Shown here one piece after another: positions 1 through 9,854 of a stretch of 34,825 bases of DNA. The stretch spans positions 1-34,825 of the forward strand of contig JBNGIQ010007852.1 in the NCBI GenBank assembly GCA_049999765.1, in the 5' to 3' direction. A program made the position numbers and the translations under genes. The notes under the pieces were generated by a model. That model saw only the letters and a list, made by a program, of their open reading frames with translations, ran no database searches and was not told the origin of the DNA. How positions within the stretch are numbered: position 1 is the first letter of the stretch; every line of letters starts with the position of its first letter. The stretch is from Phaeoceros laevis (Eukaryota > Anthocerotophyta > Anthocerotopsida > Notothyladales).

Positions 1-2186
1 TTTTAATTTAAGACACGACCCTACGTTGCACCCCTATCAATCTAACGTTTCACTAGTTAAATATATATATATCAAGGATGCTTTAAATAAATGCTGGATA
101 ACCTAACACTTTCTATACCAAGAAGCACTTCCAGCTCTTCCTTCGTGCAGATATTGAGGACAGCATTCTCCGCTAGGGGGGTCATCAGATGCGAACAGCA
201 CATCATGCCACAGGTCTTGAAGCCATGTGTGCAGGTCAGTACTCTAGGCGACCTTCTGCCCCTGCTCTCATCGATTCGGACACTCATATCATCTACAAAG
301 CGGACAATCTCCACTCTTGCGTATCCTTCTCCTCCACCCTCCATTTGGTGCATCTGTCCGTCTTCCTGCAGGTGGGTTTTCCACAGCTCTCCTTCAGGCT
401 TGGCTGCGCAGCTTTTGCCTCGCTAGGGGTCTGCTTGCTCTACATCAATGCTTCTGTCCCTTCTTCCTTGGTCCTAGTAGGGGGTCCTCGTGCCCCATCA
501 GTGGTTTGGAAAGTGGCCTCAATCCTCCTTGTATTCCGTGTCGTGCCTATTCTCAAAAAATGCTTGCACTAGAGTTGTTGGTTTCCTCGGTTTTCGTTGC
601 TAATAACTCTCTTTTTTGCAGTTGCCTTGCATCTTCTCGGGGAGCAAGCTATCCTCATGATATGTACTCGTGATGTGTCTCTTAGGTTACTGTAAGGCTG
701 CCTCTCTTGCTCACCCTTCAATTGGCACGCAGCTTTGAACTCATCCCTGTGAGCAGTCACTAGGAACTTGGGAGTTCTATGATTGCGTATAGTTTGTTCC
801 CTTCCGCAGCTCGCTTGTCGTCTCCTTTTTTGCCTTCTTTCGACCACCCTAGTGTGGTTGACAGTAATCCTCCAAAGGTGCGTTCCTCCCCTGCTCTCTT
901 CCTTGTCCGTTGTTGTGGGGCTTTCTGCATTCCTCTTTTGTAGATTTGCTGTTTTGGTAGGTTGTGACCCTTGCTTCTGATATTCTATTGTTCCACTGTG
1001 TCTGCCCTCTGTCCTGAAGGGTACATCTATCCACAGCCATGGCACCCATCAGAGTGGCCACACTTACATATCTTGCATCCCTCATTATCGCCAACCCCTG
1101 ATCATACTTAACCCTGACACTGGCATTGGGAAGCAAGGTTCAACTTTTCGTTTTGGTACCCTCTCTCTCACTCTTGCTGCTTACGTCTGTTCTATCCATG
1201 GGCACCTCATCGTCCAGTTTCTGCTGCTTGTGCATTTTATCCCTGCTCGTTCCCAATCTGCTTCCTTAAAGCATTTTGGTTTTTTGTGCTGCAGTGCAAG
1301 CACCTACTGTGACCAGCTTCTCCCAGATTGCGCACATTAGAGAGTTCGTTTCTTTCACTTCCTTTTCCCCTTAAATCTTTGCAGCCCATTGAGTCCACAG
1401 TTCATGTATAGTTGATGTCCACAACAAGCTCCACCACTGTAGTAGTAGTAGTAATGGTAGGACACACCTTAGTCGACTCCACATGGGAATCGGGTGCACT
1501 GCCTTTTGTGGGGGGGACTGTCAATGAGAGGAGCTCATTGACAGTAGGCAGACCCATAACACAGTTTGCTGTAAGGGTTGCTGATAGTTTGACCTGATAG
1601 CAAGAGTTGTGCCATTTCCAGGTTATTCACTTGGTTCCGGGGGCGCTGCCTGGCGAAGGTGATGGTCTAGCGCTTGAAGGTCCATGAAGTGAGGCTTTTG
1701 CAGGGTAGCTTGGCAAGAAAGGTGCGGAGAACAGGTTTCCTTGAGAAAGCCTCGCATCATGGATCCCCAGGAGCCAAACTTTAGGTCTGAAGTGGATTGC
1801 TCAAGCTCTATGCGCTGAAGTAACATTTGGGCAGAATGTCGTGATAGCAGGTGCGTACAGTATGGGATGCGGCGTGTTTACTTGGCAGGTCTTCTGTTGT
1901 AGTCTTGTTCCTTTGGGTTGAGCCAATGTAACAACGCGTCTGGACCTGGCTACTGTTACAGTTGCGTGCGGCAAATATGAAGAGCGAAGGTTTTTTGTTT
2001 CAGTCTCCAGTTGACGTGACTAGGTGTCTGTGAACAAGTTTTCAATGTATGGTGTGGTGTTTGGTCAAATGCGGGGCGCCATGCAGTTGTGTGTTTTGTC
2101 TACCTCATTTTGTTTGGGATGCATTGGATTTGTTTCTCTTATTAGCGCTTCGTGTATGCAAAATTGTAAGTGAGAGAAACTAGAAC
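1..2186. other. Unassigned region, no gene recognised
   Basis: Several short open frames run on both strands, including a minus-strand frame at 72-353 and a basic minus-strand frame at 569-1045. None shows a domain or motif I recognise. Visible structure is limited to a short GTA microsatellite near 1438-1452 and a hairpin at 1517-1545. It may hold exons of an unrecognised gene or decayed transposon sequence; I cannot distinguish these. Confidence 0.4.
1517..1545. repeat. 12-bp perfect inverted repeat (hairpin)
   Basis: The arm ACTGTCAATGAG at 1517-1528 is exactly complementary to CTCATTGACAGT at 1534-1545, with a 5-nt loop. It directly follows a run of G. No T-tract follows, and nothing nearby says whether it is functional. 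Confidence 0.6.
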
Positions 2187-3290
2187 TTGCATGCTCATAT
2201 ACTGAGGCTGCAACTGCATCGTCCAGCAGATGTCTGTAACAATTTTGAAGTGCAGTTCCCTGCTCTTACATGTGTCTGCAGTGCTTGTTCATACCATCAG
2301 AAGGTAAGCAAATGTAACCTGTTCAGCGAGATGCGGCCTGCCTCCTCTGTTTGTTCAGACTCCTGCTGAAAACTAGAACATAGGTGATGTGATGTGATTG
2401 TATTTGAGGAGGTTGACACATAGGTAAAAAGGAACATCATTGGGATGTACTTCAGCAACTAATATGTCCTGAAGACAAGCTGGTGCCCTGTGGCCTTCAT
2501 CACAATTACCATACCCAGCAACTAGGGCTGCTCATGTCATATTTTGTTTACGCACCCAGCGAGATTGTGCACCTCACGTTGTCTGGTGCACTTTCAGGGT
2601 TTGTAATCTGTGGTCTGGCCCAAAATAGTGATCAGATGTTTGTTGAAGTTCAAGATTCAAACTCATACCTCAAGTCACAGGTTTATGTGAATCAATTAAT
2701 TGGTAGTTTACAGATCCTAAAATTGCAGGATCTTCATGAGTACTGAATGAGTGGGGTACTCAATGCTCATTCTCAGTGAAACTAGTGCTGCAATTCATAG
2801 AACCTGATTCGTGCGCGTTTTGCTAAAATGAAATTGCGCTAGCTTCACACGTTGAAGTGTCAGGAAGAACCGGAATGACGCTTGGTTGTTCTGCTCCTAG
2901 CCATTCCGTTATGAGCAAATCGAGCTTGAATCTGCAAGGTCCCTGGCTTACCATCCTATCAATGAATCTGGAACGTCAATCCTCTATCCGGCAAAGGTAA
3001 CATGTTCAGCTAGAATAAAGCCCGCCTTTTTTGTTTGTTCGAACACATATCCTGTCAGCGTAGTGTGTGTTGTTCATACCCGGCTATGTGCAATGTCCAT
3101 GTCTCCACACTCTTTTGGCTATGCTATCAAAAACCTTGGCGTGGCCTTCCAGGTTACCTCATTTGTGTCTTTGCCGACCAGGCAGGTGCTCACCAGTACA
3201 TCATCCAGCAGACCTCCTTCAACAATCTTAAGTACAGCTCTTTGCCATGTGTTCGTTCTCTTGCCTCAGCATAAGCGTGATCCAGTCTGG
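2187..3290 (-). pseudogene. PPR gene remnants, broken array
   Basis: The 2215-2369 stretch is homologous at DNA level to the better preserved antisense PPR repeats at 20088-20215 in this window. It shares the tracts read on the plus strand as 'gtccagcaga', 'caccatcagaaggtaagcaaa' and 'gcctgcctcctc'. A second block at about 2985-3260 gives, on the minus strand, a degenerate version of the PPR segment 'SKIVKRGVLDEVVVGTCLVD'. A small middle block near 2510-2545 also matches. Stops and frameshifts break every frame. These are fossil pieces of PLS-class PPR coding sequence (organelle RNA-binding proteins), separated by unrelated sequence. No start, targeting peptide or C-terminal E/DYW domain is visible. 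Confidence 0.6.
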
Positions 3291-3367
3291 TGCCCCATAT
3301 TCCACCATTATGCGCATTGTTTCTAGTTTCGCATTACTTCCCAGTGACTACTGCAGCTATGTGCATG

Positions 3368-3407
3368 TGGTTTGGCAGGTAAATACCCTGGTTTGGCAGG
3401 TGAATAC
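3368..3407. repeat. Short tandem duplication, 21-bp period
   Basis: The words TGGTTTGGCAGGTAAATAC (3368-3386) and TGGTTTGGCAGGTGAATAC (3389-3407) are adjacent and differ at one base. Confidence 0.7.
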
Positions 3408-3683
3408 GAGGTCTGGGGGTGTAGACAAGGAGGTGATCCCAAATTGTAGAGAGCAGGTGACGTTTACACAGTACAGAGTACTCTTATAAGTAGCGACTTC
3501 GTAGCAGTAACATGGGCTGTGTTATACAGAGTCTAACTGTCCTCTCCTACTTGAGCCAGTCGTGTAGTTTAGTAACTGTGCCTTATGAAACGGATGGCCT
3601 GTACTTTCGTCAACACCAAACAAAGTTGTAAGGCATCCGATCGTCGGTCTCACTGACGCTTCTAAACTTCCGATCCAGTTTTG

Positions 3684-3815
3684 AATTCTCATCCATATCC
3701 TTTTCGCATAATCACACTCATAGAATGTGAGCTTGCTCTTGTACAGCTAGTTCATGGTACATCTCCTGCAGACATCTTCACTAAACAATTCAAGGAGGCC
3801 ACTCCATCTTGGTAA
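3684..3815 (+). pseudogene. Ty1/copia-type polyprotein C-terminal fragment
   Basis: A 43-codon plus-strand frame ends in 'GTSPADIFTKQFKEATPSW' followed by TAA. The tract ADIFTK near the end of RNase H is a well-known hallmark of Ty1/copia polyproteins. The preceding residues fit the usual spacing of that terminal region only loosely. No integrase, RT or LTR is visible nearby, so this is an isolated fragment. The call rests on one motif and its position just before the stop. Confidence 0.45.
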
Positions 3816-4222
3816 GGCCTTCTGGGTTATCAACCAGACAGTCGTTGTTGTCTTTGGAATGATGCCCGGCGTCCTCCACAAGTGTGTAAAAACCGTTTTC
3901 TGCTTGTTGATTGTCATCTCCCACCTCAGCACCATGGGTGGGCATGCCTTTAATTTCTGCTTTTGTATCAACAATCGATAGAGCTTGTTTGTGTTGTAGT
4001 TGAACAAAGACGTTTACAAACTTTTTTCCTTGGGCCTGCTAGCCACCACCATATGCCTGGCATCAGTTCCTATTGCGACTTTGACGGGCCTTCATGCCAA
4101 AATTTCTCCCCATTGTGCTGCTTTGCTGGACCAACTCCTCTGTAACATCCATTTCGTCTTTTTCGTTTGGTGTAGCACCGTGATTAGGGCGAGATCACCT
4201 GTCATTACACAACTACCATCAT

Positions 4223-5334
4223 CTACGAGTACTTTTGTCTAGCTATCTCGCTGTTGATAGCATACTCCCAAGCGTAAGCTCTCTCTCCCACAATTTTGCT
4301 GATCAGCAAAGCTTGTTTTCCACTTGTGAGCTCGATCTCTTGCCTATGTAACCAGTCTGTGTACCACTCCTTGGTTTTTACTATCGCAGGCATTTGGAAG
4401 GCGGTATTGTATACCTCTGTCATCCCACTGTTAATGGCCTCCAGCACCATGTTAATACAGCTATTCGGTAAGCCGTGGCGTTCTCTCAATTCTTGTTGCG
4501 TATGCCATCTCTCTTCACTCTAGTTCCATACGTCACCAAGGTTCGTCATCCCTTGCCTGGCTGCATCTGTGAGTCTTCTTGACCTTCTAAGTTGTAGGTT
4601 GACATCCGTGGCCCACACTTGGCCATGTCCTTGCAGCTTAGTAGCAGCAGCTTCATCCCTATTCTCCGGTGGTTTCCATATGAGCTCTTTTTTTATGTCT
4701 TCCCACCCACTCCAAATTGCTCTCCATAGCGGAGATCCCACATGCTCTCCTATTTCCGGCCTGTCCGCAAAAAGGTACGCTACAAACGTTGTTCCCTCTT
4801 TTACTTTGCTAACCGACTGAATACTTCTCTTCAGATACACCTTCCAAGGGTAGACTGTTGGGGACAAAGTCTTTAGGATCCACCGTCCATGCAGCACAAG
4901 TTTTCGCTTTTTGTATAGGATCTACCAGCCCAAGCCCCCCCTCTTCCTTGGGTTGTATCATCTGTTTCCATGCGATCTTATGCAAAGCTGATGGGGAGTC
5001 AACCAGTCTTTTCCACAGGAAACTCTCTATAATTTTCTTCAAGCGCTTGAAGTCTCCTTCAGTTGGGGCCCAGGCAAAAACAAAAAACCACGGTGTCGCA
5101 GTTAGAATGTGGTTGATGGCAAGCACCCTTGCCACCAATGATAATTCCATTACTTGCAACGCCCGTGCTTTCTTGATAAACCGCAAGCAAATTTGCTTGC
5201 TTATCTCTACATTCTCTTCGTCCTCTTTGAATGGTAAGCCAAGGTACTTGTGTGATTCATCCTCTGTGATGCGTTCAATATGTTGCAAATACTCCAGTAC
5301 TTCTTCCATGTTGAGACATATCATTTTTGTTTTT
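4223..5334 (-). pseudogene. LINE RT thumb and C-terminal region
   Basis: The frame resumes with 'TKMICLNMEEVLEYLQ' and shows the L1 post-RT signature: 'HKYLGLPFKEDEENVEISK', 'LVARVLAINHILTATPWFF', 'IESFLWKRLVDSPS' and 'KEEGGLGLVD'. It then shifts frame near 4850-4890 into 'LFADRPEIGEHVGSPLWRAI' and again near 4490 into a C-terminal piece. These frameshifts confirm decay. The role in a live LINE is nucleic-acid binding and completion of target-primed reverse transcription. Confidence 0.85.
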
Positions 5335-5897
5335 GGGCACTTGCACGCTACAGTGGTTTGATTTTGGGTTGCCCCCCCCCCCCCCTCTCCCCATTTTTTT
5401 AAAAAACTTTTGAACCCTTCTATCACGCACGTGCCATGTCCAAAACAAACAATGAAATATACCATCGTATTCTACTCGTGGGCTCTATCCGAATATGTAA
5501 AAAAAGGACTAGGCCAACACTTGTTGCAAAAGTTATGGGCAGCCGCGAGGTTTAAGTACAGGTGTCCCCCCTAGTACTTTTTTCCTGGAACTGATACTTG
5601 GAGGCACTTCTGGACAGTGCCAATTTTTCAGGAGAGTAACATGGGCCAAGGGAACCCAAATTACCCTGGTCGAGCAAAAAACCTATGTCAAAGTACTTTC
5701 GCGGGCCAAGTACCCGTGCGAAAGTTTCCTAGAACTGGTACTCGGAGATACTTCTGGACAGTGCCAATTTTTCAGGAGACTAACATGGGTCCAGGGACAC
5801 CCAAAAGTACCTTGGTCCAGAAAAAATCCTATGTCAACTACTACCAAGTACCAAGTACCCGTGCCGAAAGTTGGGCCATTGTAGCGTGCAAGTGCCC
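5335..5897. mobile_element. MITE-like element nested in the LINE
   Basis: Terminal inverted repeats of 22 bp, GGGCACTTGCACGCTACARTGG, lie at 5335-5356 and (as the complement) at 5876-5897 with one mismatch. Each end abuts an A-run on the LINE sense strand. Removing the element and about 3 bp restores the LINE RT frame, so the target-site duplication is probably AAA or similar. The interior has no coding potential. It contains a 14-C run (5372-5385) and two diverged copies of a block with a period of about 143 bp. Length and structure fit a non-autonomous DNA transposon. The 3-bp TSD would suit the PIF/Harbinger group, but that assignment is tentative. Confidence 0.8.
5585..5840. repeat. Tandem duplication, about 143-bp period
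   Basis: The tract CTTCTGGACAGTGCCAATTT begins at 5608 and again at 5751. Flanking sequence matches between copies with scattered substitutions (for example 'ctggaactgatacttgga' versus 'ctagaactggtactcgga'). It lies inside the MITE-like element. Confidence 0.85.
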
Positions 5898-6172
5898 TTT
5901 TCCCAGTTTACTTTGCATCCTAATAAGTCACTGAACTCCTTGATCACCTCTTGTGTCTTTTGTGCAGTCAACTCATCCGGGTTTAGAAGAAGTAACGTGT
6001 TGTCTGCAAAGGCAGAGACCTTTACTTCCTCACCTTCTGGGTCAGTTACCCCTTGAATGTCTTGGAGTTGCTTGATTCTCCATACTAGAAAATTCGTAAG
6101 CAGCACGAAGAGAGTTGGCGACAGAGGGTCCCCTATCTTACCCCTCTGCTGATGGGGATTCTTGCAGTTACG
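5898..6172 (-). pseudogene. LINE reverse transcriptase, palm segment
   Basis: The frame continues the RT after the 2.5-kb insertion. It holds 'GDPLSPTLFVLL' (motif B) and then 'VSAFADNTLLLL', which corresponds to the catalytic FADD box. The second Asp is Asn here, so polymerase activity should be lost. The change is consistent with GAC to AAC in a CpG context. The segment then runs into 'LLGCKVNWEK', where the MITE-like insertion breaks it. Confidence 0.87.
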
Positions 6173-6449
6173 TCTCCAACAAGGTCTCCTTAGGATCGGA
6201 GACAATCCTTGGTCTCTAAAAATGAAGGGAAAAATTGGGTCTCAATATAATGCTTGTGCCCATTTTGGGCATTTTCTGTGTGCTCAAAACGCATTGAAAA
6301 GTTACGGTACGCTAAATCTAGCCCAAAATGCAAGAAAAAACTTACGCGAATGAAAGTAAATAGAAAATGGCTACATCGTAACTTCAAAAGTCACGTAAAA
6401 GACGGAAAATTCTTCGTTGTCACCACCTGTAGCACTGGATGACCGGTGC

Positions 6450-6545
6450 TGGAGTGTAGGCCATGATGCCCGACATGGATTCGAACCTGCGACGGCACGC
6501 CCGCCACCGCAGCGCCTTTGCCAACTGCACTAACATGCTAACCTA
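6450..6545 (-). mobile_element. tRNA-derived SINE-like head
   Basis: On the minus strand the sequence contains TAGTGCAGTTGG, a good match to the internal A box of pol III promoters. About 33 nt later comes GGTTCGAATCC, a perfect B box (the T-loop of tRNAs). The segment between is GC-rich and does not fold into a convincing anticodon arm, and no matching acceptor stem is clear. That suggests a tRNA-derived SINE head or a decayed tRNA rather than a working tRNA gene. It sits inside the TIR element. Confidence 0.5.
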
Positions 6546-6661
6546 CAAGGCCGTCCGGGGCACGTGGGCAGCCAGGACGGGAGGCTGGAAATCATCCAGA
6601 GCTTGGGTGAGATGGTGAAGGAGGTAACCTGCGAGGCCGACTACAACACTGGACGTTCGGT

Positions 6662-6789
6662 GCAAGCTAAACACCCTGCAAGCTAATCGCCCTCCAAGCT
6701 AATCGCCCTGTACGCAAAACGCCCTGCACGCTAAACGCCCTACAAGCTAAACGCACGGCAAGCTAAATGCCCTCCAAGCTACCAACCTG
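6662..6789. repeat. 16-bp minisatellite, 8 units
   Basis: Eight consecutive 16-bp units with consensus GCAAGCTAAACGCCCT run without spacers, the outer ones more diverged. They lie between the SINE-like head and the PPR fragment inside the TIR element. Confidence 0.9.
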
Positions 6790-6832
6790 TGCCTCCGCAG
6801 TATCCACATCAACGCCGGTAGCCGTGGCCTCA

Positions 6833-7995
6833 TCACCATGTCACCACATGCTTTGTGGCCATGCTGTCAAAAACCTGGCGTGCATCTTTCAATTCGCCAC
6901 ATTTTGCATACATGTCAACCAGGCAGTTGCCAACAAACCAGTCAGTAGAATTGCCACTGTGCAACACATCAGAGTGCACTTTTCTGCCAGATTCCAAGTC
7001 GGCGGCAAATGCACAAGCTTGAAGGGCAGCTACAAGGACGTAATCATTCGCCTTCACTCCTGACCTACGCATCTCCCGGTAGAGTCGTATGGCCTCCTTC
7101 GGTTTTTCGGATCCGTGCTTAGCATTTGCAGAGATTATGGAAAACCACATGAGGACATTCGGTTTCCCCACCCTGTTGAACACATCCATGGCCTCCTGTA
7201 GCCTACATCCACATGCATACATGCGCAAGAGATGGTTTCCCAAAAATGCGTTGGATCCGTACCCAAGCTTCACACTGAGATCATCAAGTCGTCGCCCCAA
7301 TACCAGATTTTTTTCAGCCCCGCATATCGGGATGACTCTGTATAGTAGAGAGGAGGACACACGAGATTGTTTCTCGCCAAGACGGTCAAAGCGTCCACTG
7401 CTGGACTTAGCTGCCCATTCTCACAACGTTGTTCGATTACAGCCTGAACCGTTCCGTGCCCTTGGCACTCTGGCACCGTCGGAGCAGCAGCAATATGATG
7501 CAACAAGGGGTTGGATGTAGGCTGAGCTGACCGTCCAATCTTCTTGTCCAAGGCAGCCAGCTCTGCATCCACCCAGTCAGGCTTGTAGAAGTTGTTCAGC
7601 CATACGGGCTCCTTGGACTCCTTGTGCCTGAAGTCGGGAGAGGTGGCGCTCTTCTTGTTCGTCCTGCACTTCCACCACAATGTGGGGTCAACAAATGCTG
7701 CCTCCATAACAGCTCTTGCCGCTCTCTGGCACTGCTACTCTCCGGCATGCCCAGCTTGGCTGCTAAGCAACTGCACGGCACGAATGTGCGGCTTGTGTAA
7801 ATCCATTGCCTCGAAGGCGCATTCAAACTCCCCTCCAGCTCCAGGGTGAGGGCCTGCCTTCCAGCTGTTGGCGTCCAAAACCGTTGATGCTGCATCCCGT
7901 TGGTGGTGCGCAATTCCATGTGGAGCAATTGCAGGGCTTCTCAACAGTAGCAGCCCAGCGGGCATAGCCACGTTTTTCAGCTGTCTGGCATCCAA
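6833..7995 (-). pseudogene. Captured PPR protein gene fragment, frameshifted
   Basis: The 7360-6833 frame reads through PPR motifs: 'KLGYGSNAFLGNHLLRMYA', 'KPNVLMWFSIISANAKHG', 'AIRLYREMRRSGVKANDYV', 'NCLVDMYAKCGELKDARQVF' and 'TKHVVTW'. These are PLS-type repeats of plant organelle RNA-binding proteins. Upstream, a different frame (7707-7360) gives an N-terminal module with 'DPTLWWKCRTNKKSATSPDF' and 'EPVWLNNFYKPDWVDAELAA', so a frameshift near 7360 separates them. Another frame change lies near 7735. The reading ends abruptly at 'VTW' and runs into unrelated sequence, so the C-terminal repeats and any editing domain are missing. It lies wholly inside the TIR element, consistent with capture. 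Confidence 0.82.
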
Positions 7996-8053
7996 GACTA
8001 TTGATGCTGCTTCGCGTTAGTGGTGCGCGCCATTGCAGGTGGAGCAAGAACGG
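7858..8053. repeat. Diverged duplication of about 78 bp
   Basis: Block 7858-7937 ('cagctgttggcgtccaaaac', then 'ggtggtgcgcaattcca') recurs at about 7975-8053 ('cagctgtctggcatccaaga', then 'agtggtgcgcgccattgca'). The start-to-start distance is about 117 bp. It lies inside the TIR element. Confidence 0.75.
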
Positions 8054-8713
8054 TAACGTCCGTCACTGTTGTCGCTCTTGATTTTCCCACTGCTCGGCTT
8101 CCAGGAAAAACACATTAACAGAAGCGGTGCCACATTCCAAAAGCCCCGGCCGGTTACCGTGGGTGCCAGGTTTGGGATTTCGCATCTAGGGTGCCAGGTT
8201 TGAGATAGCTTGCCACTGTCTCAAACCTTTTCTCAACATGTGTGGAGCGCGCCAGCTGGTGTGGTCGCGGCATACGGCAGGAGGCTTGCAAGGCTTTCTG
8301 CCATTCAAGGCGGATCAGGATAATGGCGTGCTGGCGTGCTGGCAGCCGGGAGGACTTGCCGTCGTGTCGCGGGTACCCCAAGGCAAAAGCGTGAAGGCAT
8401 GTGCCTGCGCGTTCCAGGCGTTGGCCGGATTTCGGAATCCCAAGTACCGGTTGTCCGGTGGGAAAATGTCCTCTTTTTTTTCATGAATTCTCGCGTAACG
8501 AGCATTATACATGCCCAAATTACGCTTTCGTGGGTGTTCACATGGCACGAAACCCGCTTTTTTTGCATTATGACATGCCCAAAAACACGTTTTTTGCACT
8601 TGTTAAGCGAATTTTGTGCATTTTTAAGGAAAAAAAAAATCCAAGAAGTGTGTTTTACCCCCTGTCTCTAAACCACGGGCGGCGTCTCCGGTTCTAAGGA
8701 GACCTTGTTCTCC

Positions 8714-9854
8714 GTTTACATCCACTCTAGCTTGTGCCTACTCCATCAAAATACCAACCCATCTCACGTATTTGCTGCCAAAGCCATACTTTTTCTTACA
8801 TGCCCATAAGAGGTGCCAATTCACCGTGTCGTATGCCTTTTCAAAGTCCAATGATAGAATCATAGCTTGCTTTTTATGTTTATTCATCCACCATTTAGCA
8901 TCCCTTAGCAGTAGTACGTTGCCCAAAATCATCTCCATCGGATGAATCCTCTTTGTTCTTTCTATACCCAGATGTCCATGAGCGGGGCAATCCTATCTGC
9001 CAGTACTTTCGCAATCAACTTATAGAAGGTTGTCAGCAGAGATAGAGGTCGCCAGTACTTGATGCCCTGATTTGCCTTGGGCTTTGGCACTAAAGCTATC
9101 AAACTTTCATTCATTGCTTCTCCTATTGTGCCTCCTTCTCACACTTGTCCTAATGCCTGCATAAACACGCCCTTGACAAAATCCCAGCCCAGTGGAAAAA
9201 CTCCTTAGGAAAGCCATCAATGCCAGGACTCTTTCCGTTAGGTAAAGCTTGCAATGCTTCTTTGATTTTGGCTTCCGTGATGTCAGCTTTCAGTTTCACC
9301 ATTTATTCAATTGTGACCTTTGTCGGAAAATTTGCAAACTGACTACATTGCGTTTTCCACTCCATGTGTTTTTCTGTCCCTTGCAAGAACAACCGGAAGT
9401 GGTCTTCAATCAAGCCCTTGTGTTGTGCATGTTCCTTCTACACCTCTCCTTCTGAGTTTGGTAACGGTGGGATTTTGTTTTTACATCTCTTTTGGCGTAT
9501 CCTCGAGAAGAAAAACTTTTGGGGTATATCGCCTTCTGCAGCCCACTTAATTTTTGCCCATCTATACCATCCTTTTGCCTTTGCATTTTCTAAAGTTTGC
9601 AAAAATGCTTTTGCTTCTACAAGGTCCGGCAAGCTACCCAGACTCCTGTTGGGGCCTGATTCCATGTCACATTGGGCTTGGGCAACCTTTTCTCTTGCAG
9701 TATCCTCCTCTTCTCTCAACTCCTTTGCCCTTTGGAGGCCAACCTGTCTCAGATACTTTCTGGTCTCCTCTAAAGACTGTAAGAGCTTCCCCAAGCCACC
9801 TTTCGAGGGATCAGCTACTTGTTGTTTCCAGATACCCATAATCTTATCGTGCAC
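8714..9854 (-). pseudogene. LINE linker and N-terminal half of reverse transcriptase
   Basis: The 9854-9438 frame is a Lys/Glu-rich linker ending in 'KFFFSRIRQKRCKN', typical of the region between endonuclease and RT in L1 elements. Downstream on the minus strand come 'SPGIDGFPKEFF', 'YWRPLSLLTTFYKLIAKVLA' and 'SLDFEKAYDTVNW'. The last holds the first RT catalytic Asp (motif A). Frame breaks and stops occur around 8940-9300 and at 'LME*'. The domain is cut at the insertion site of the TIR element and resumes at 6177. Confidence 0.87.

Larger units (their letters stand above)
6178..8708. mobile_element. TIR DNA transposon carrying a PPR gene fragment
   Basis: The ends are inverted repeats: ACAAGGTCTCCTTAGGATCG from 6179 and ACAAGGTCTCCTTAGAACCG on the complement from 8708, both followed by GAGAC. 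That gives 23 of 25 positions identical. Weaker similarity continues inward, including a shared subterminal 'TTACGCGA' region and repeated 'TAATGC/GGGCAT' words. A 5-bp direct repeat TCTCC flanks the element (6173-6177 and 8709-8713). Removing element plus one copy restores the LINE RT frame. No transposase is visible, so it is non-autonomous. It contains a PPR gene piece, a tRNA-like SINE head and a minisatellite, a composition like Pack-type elements that capture gene fragments. I do not assign the superfamily. Confidence 0.82.

Noticed and set aside
6450-6545. Functional tRNA gene
   Set aside because: A and B boxes are present, but no acceptor stem or anticodon arm can be folded with confidence.
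6662-6789. CRISPR-like array
   Set aside because: Units are contiguous without unique spacers and the genome is plant nuclear; it is a minisatellite.
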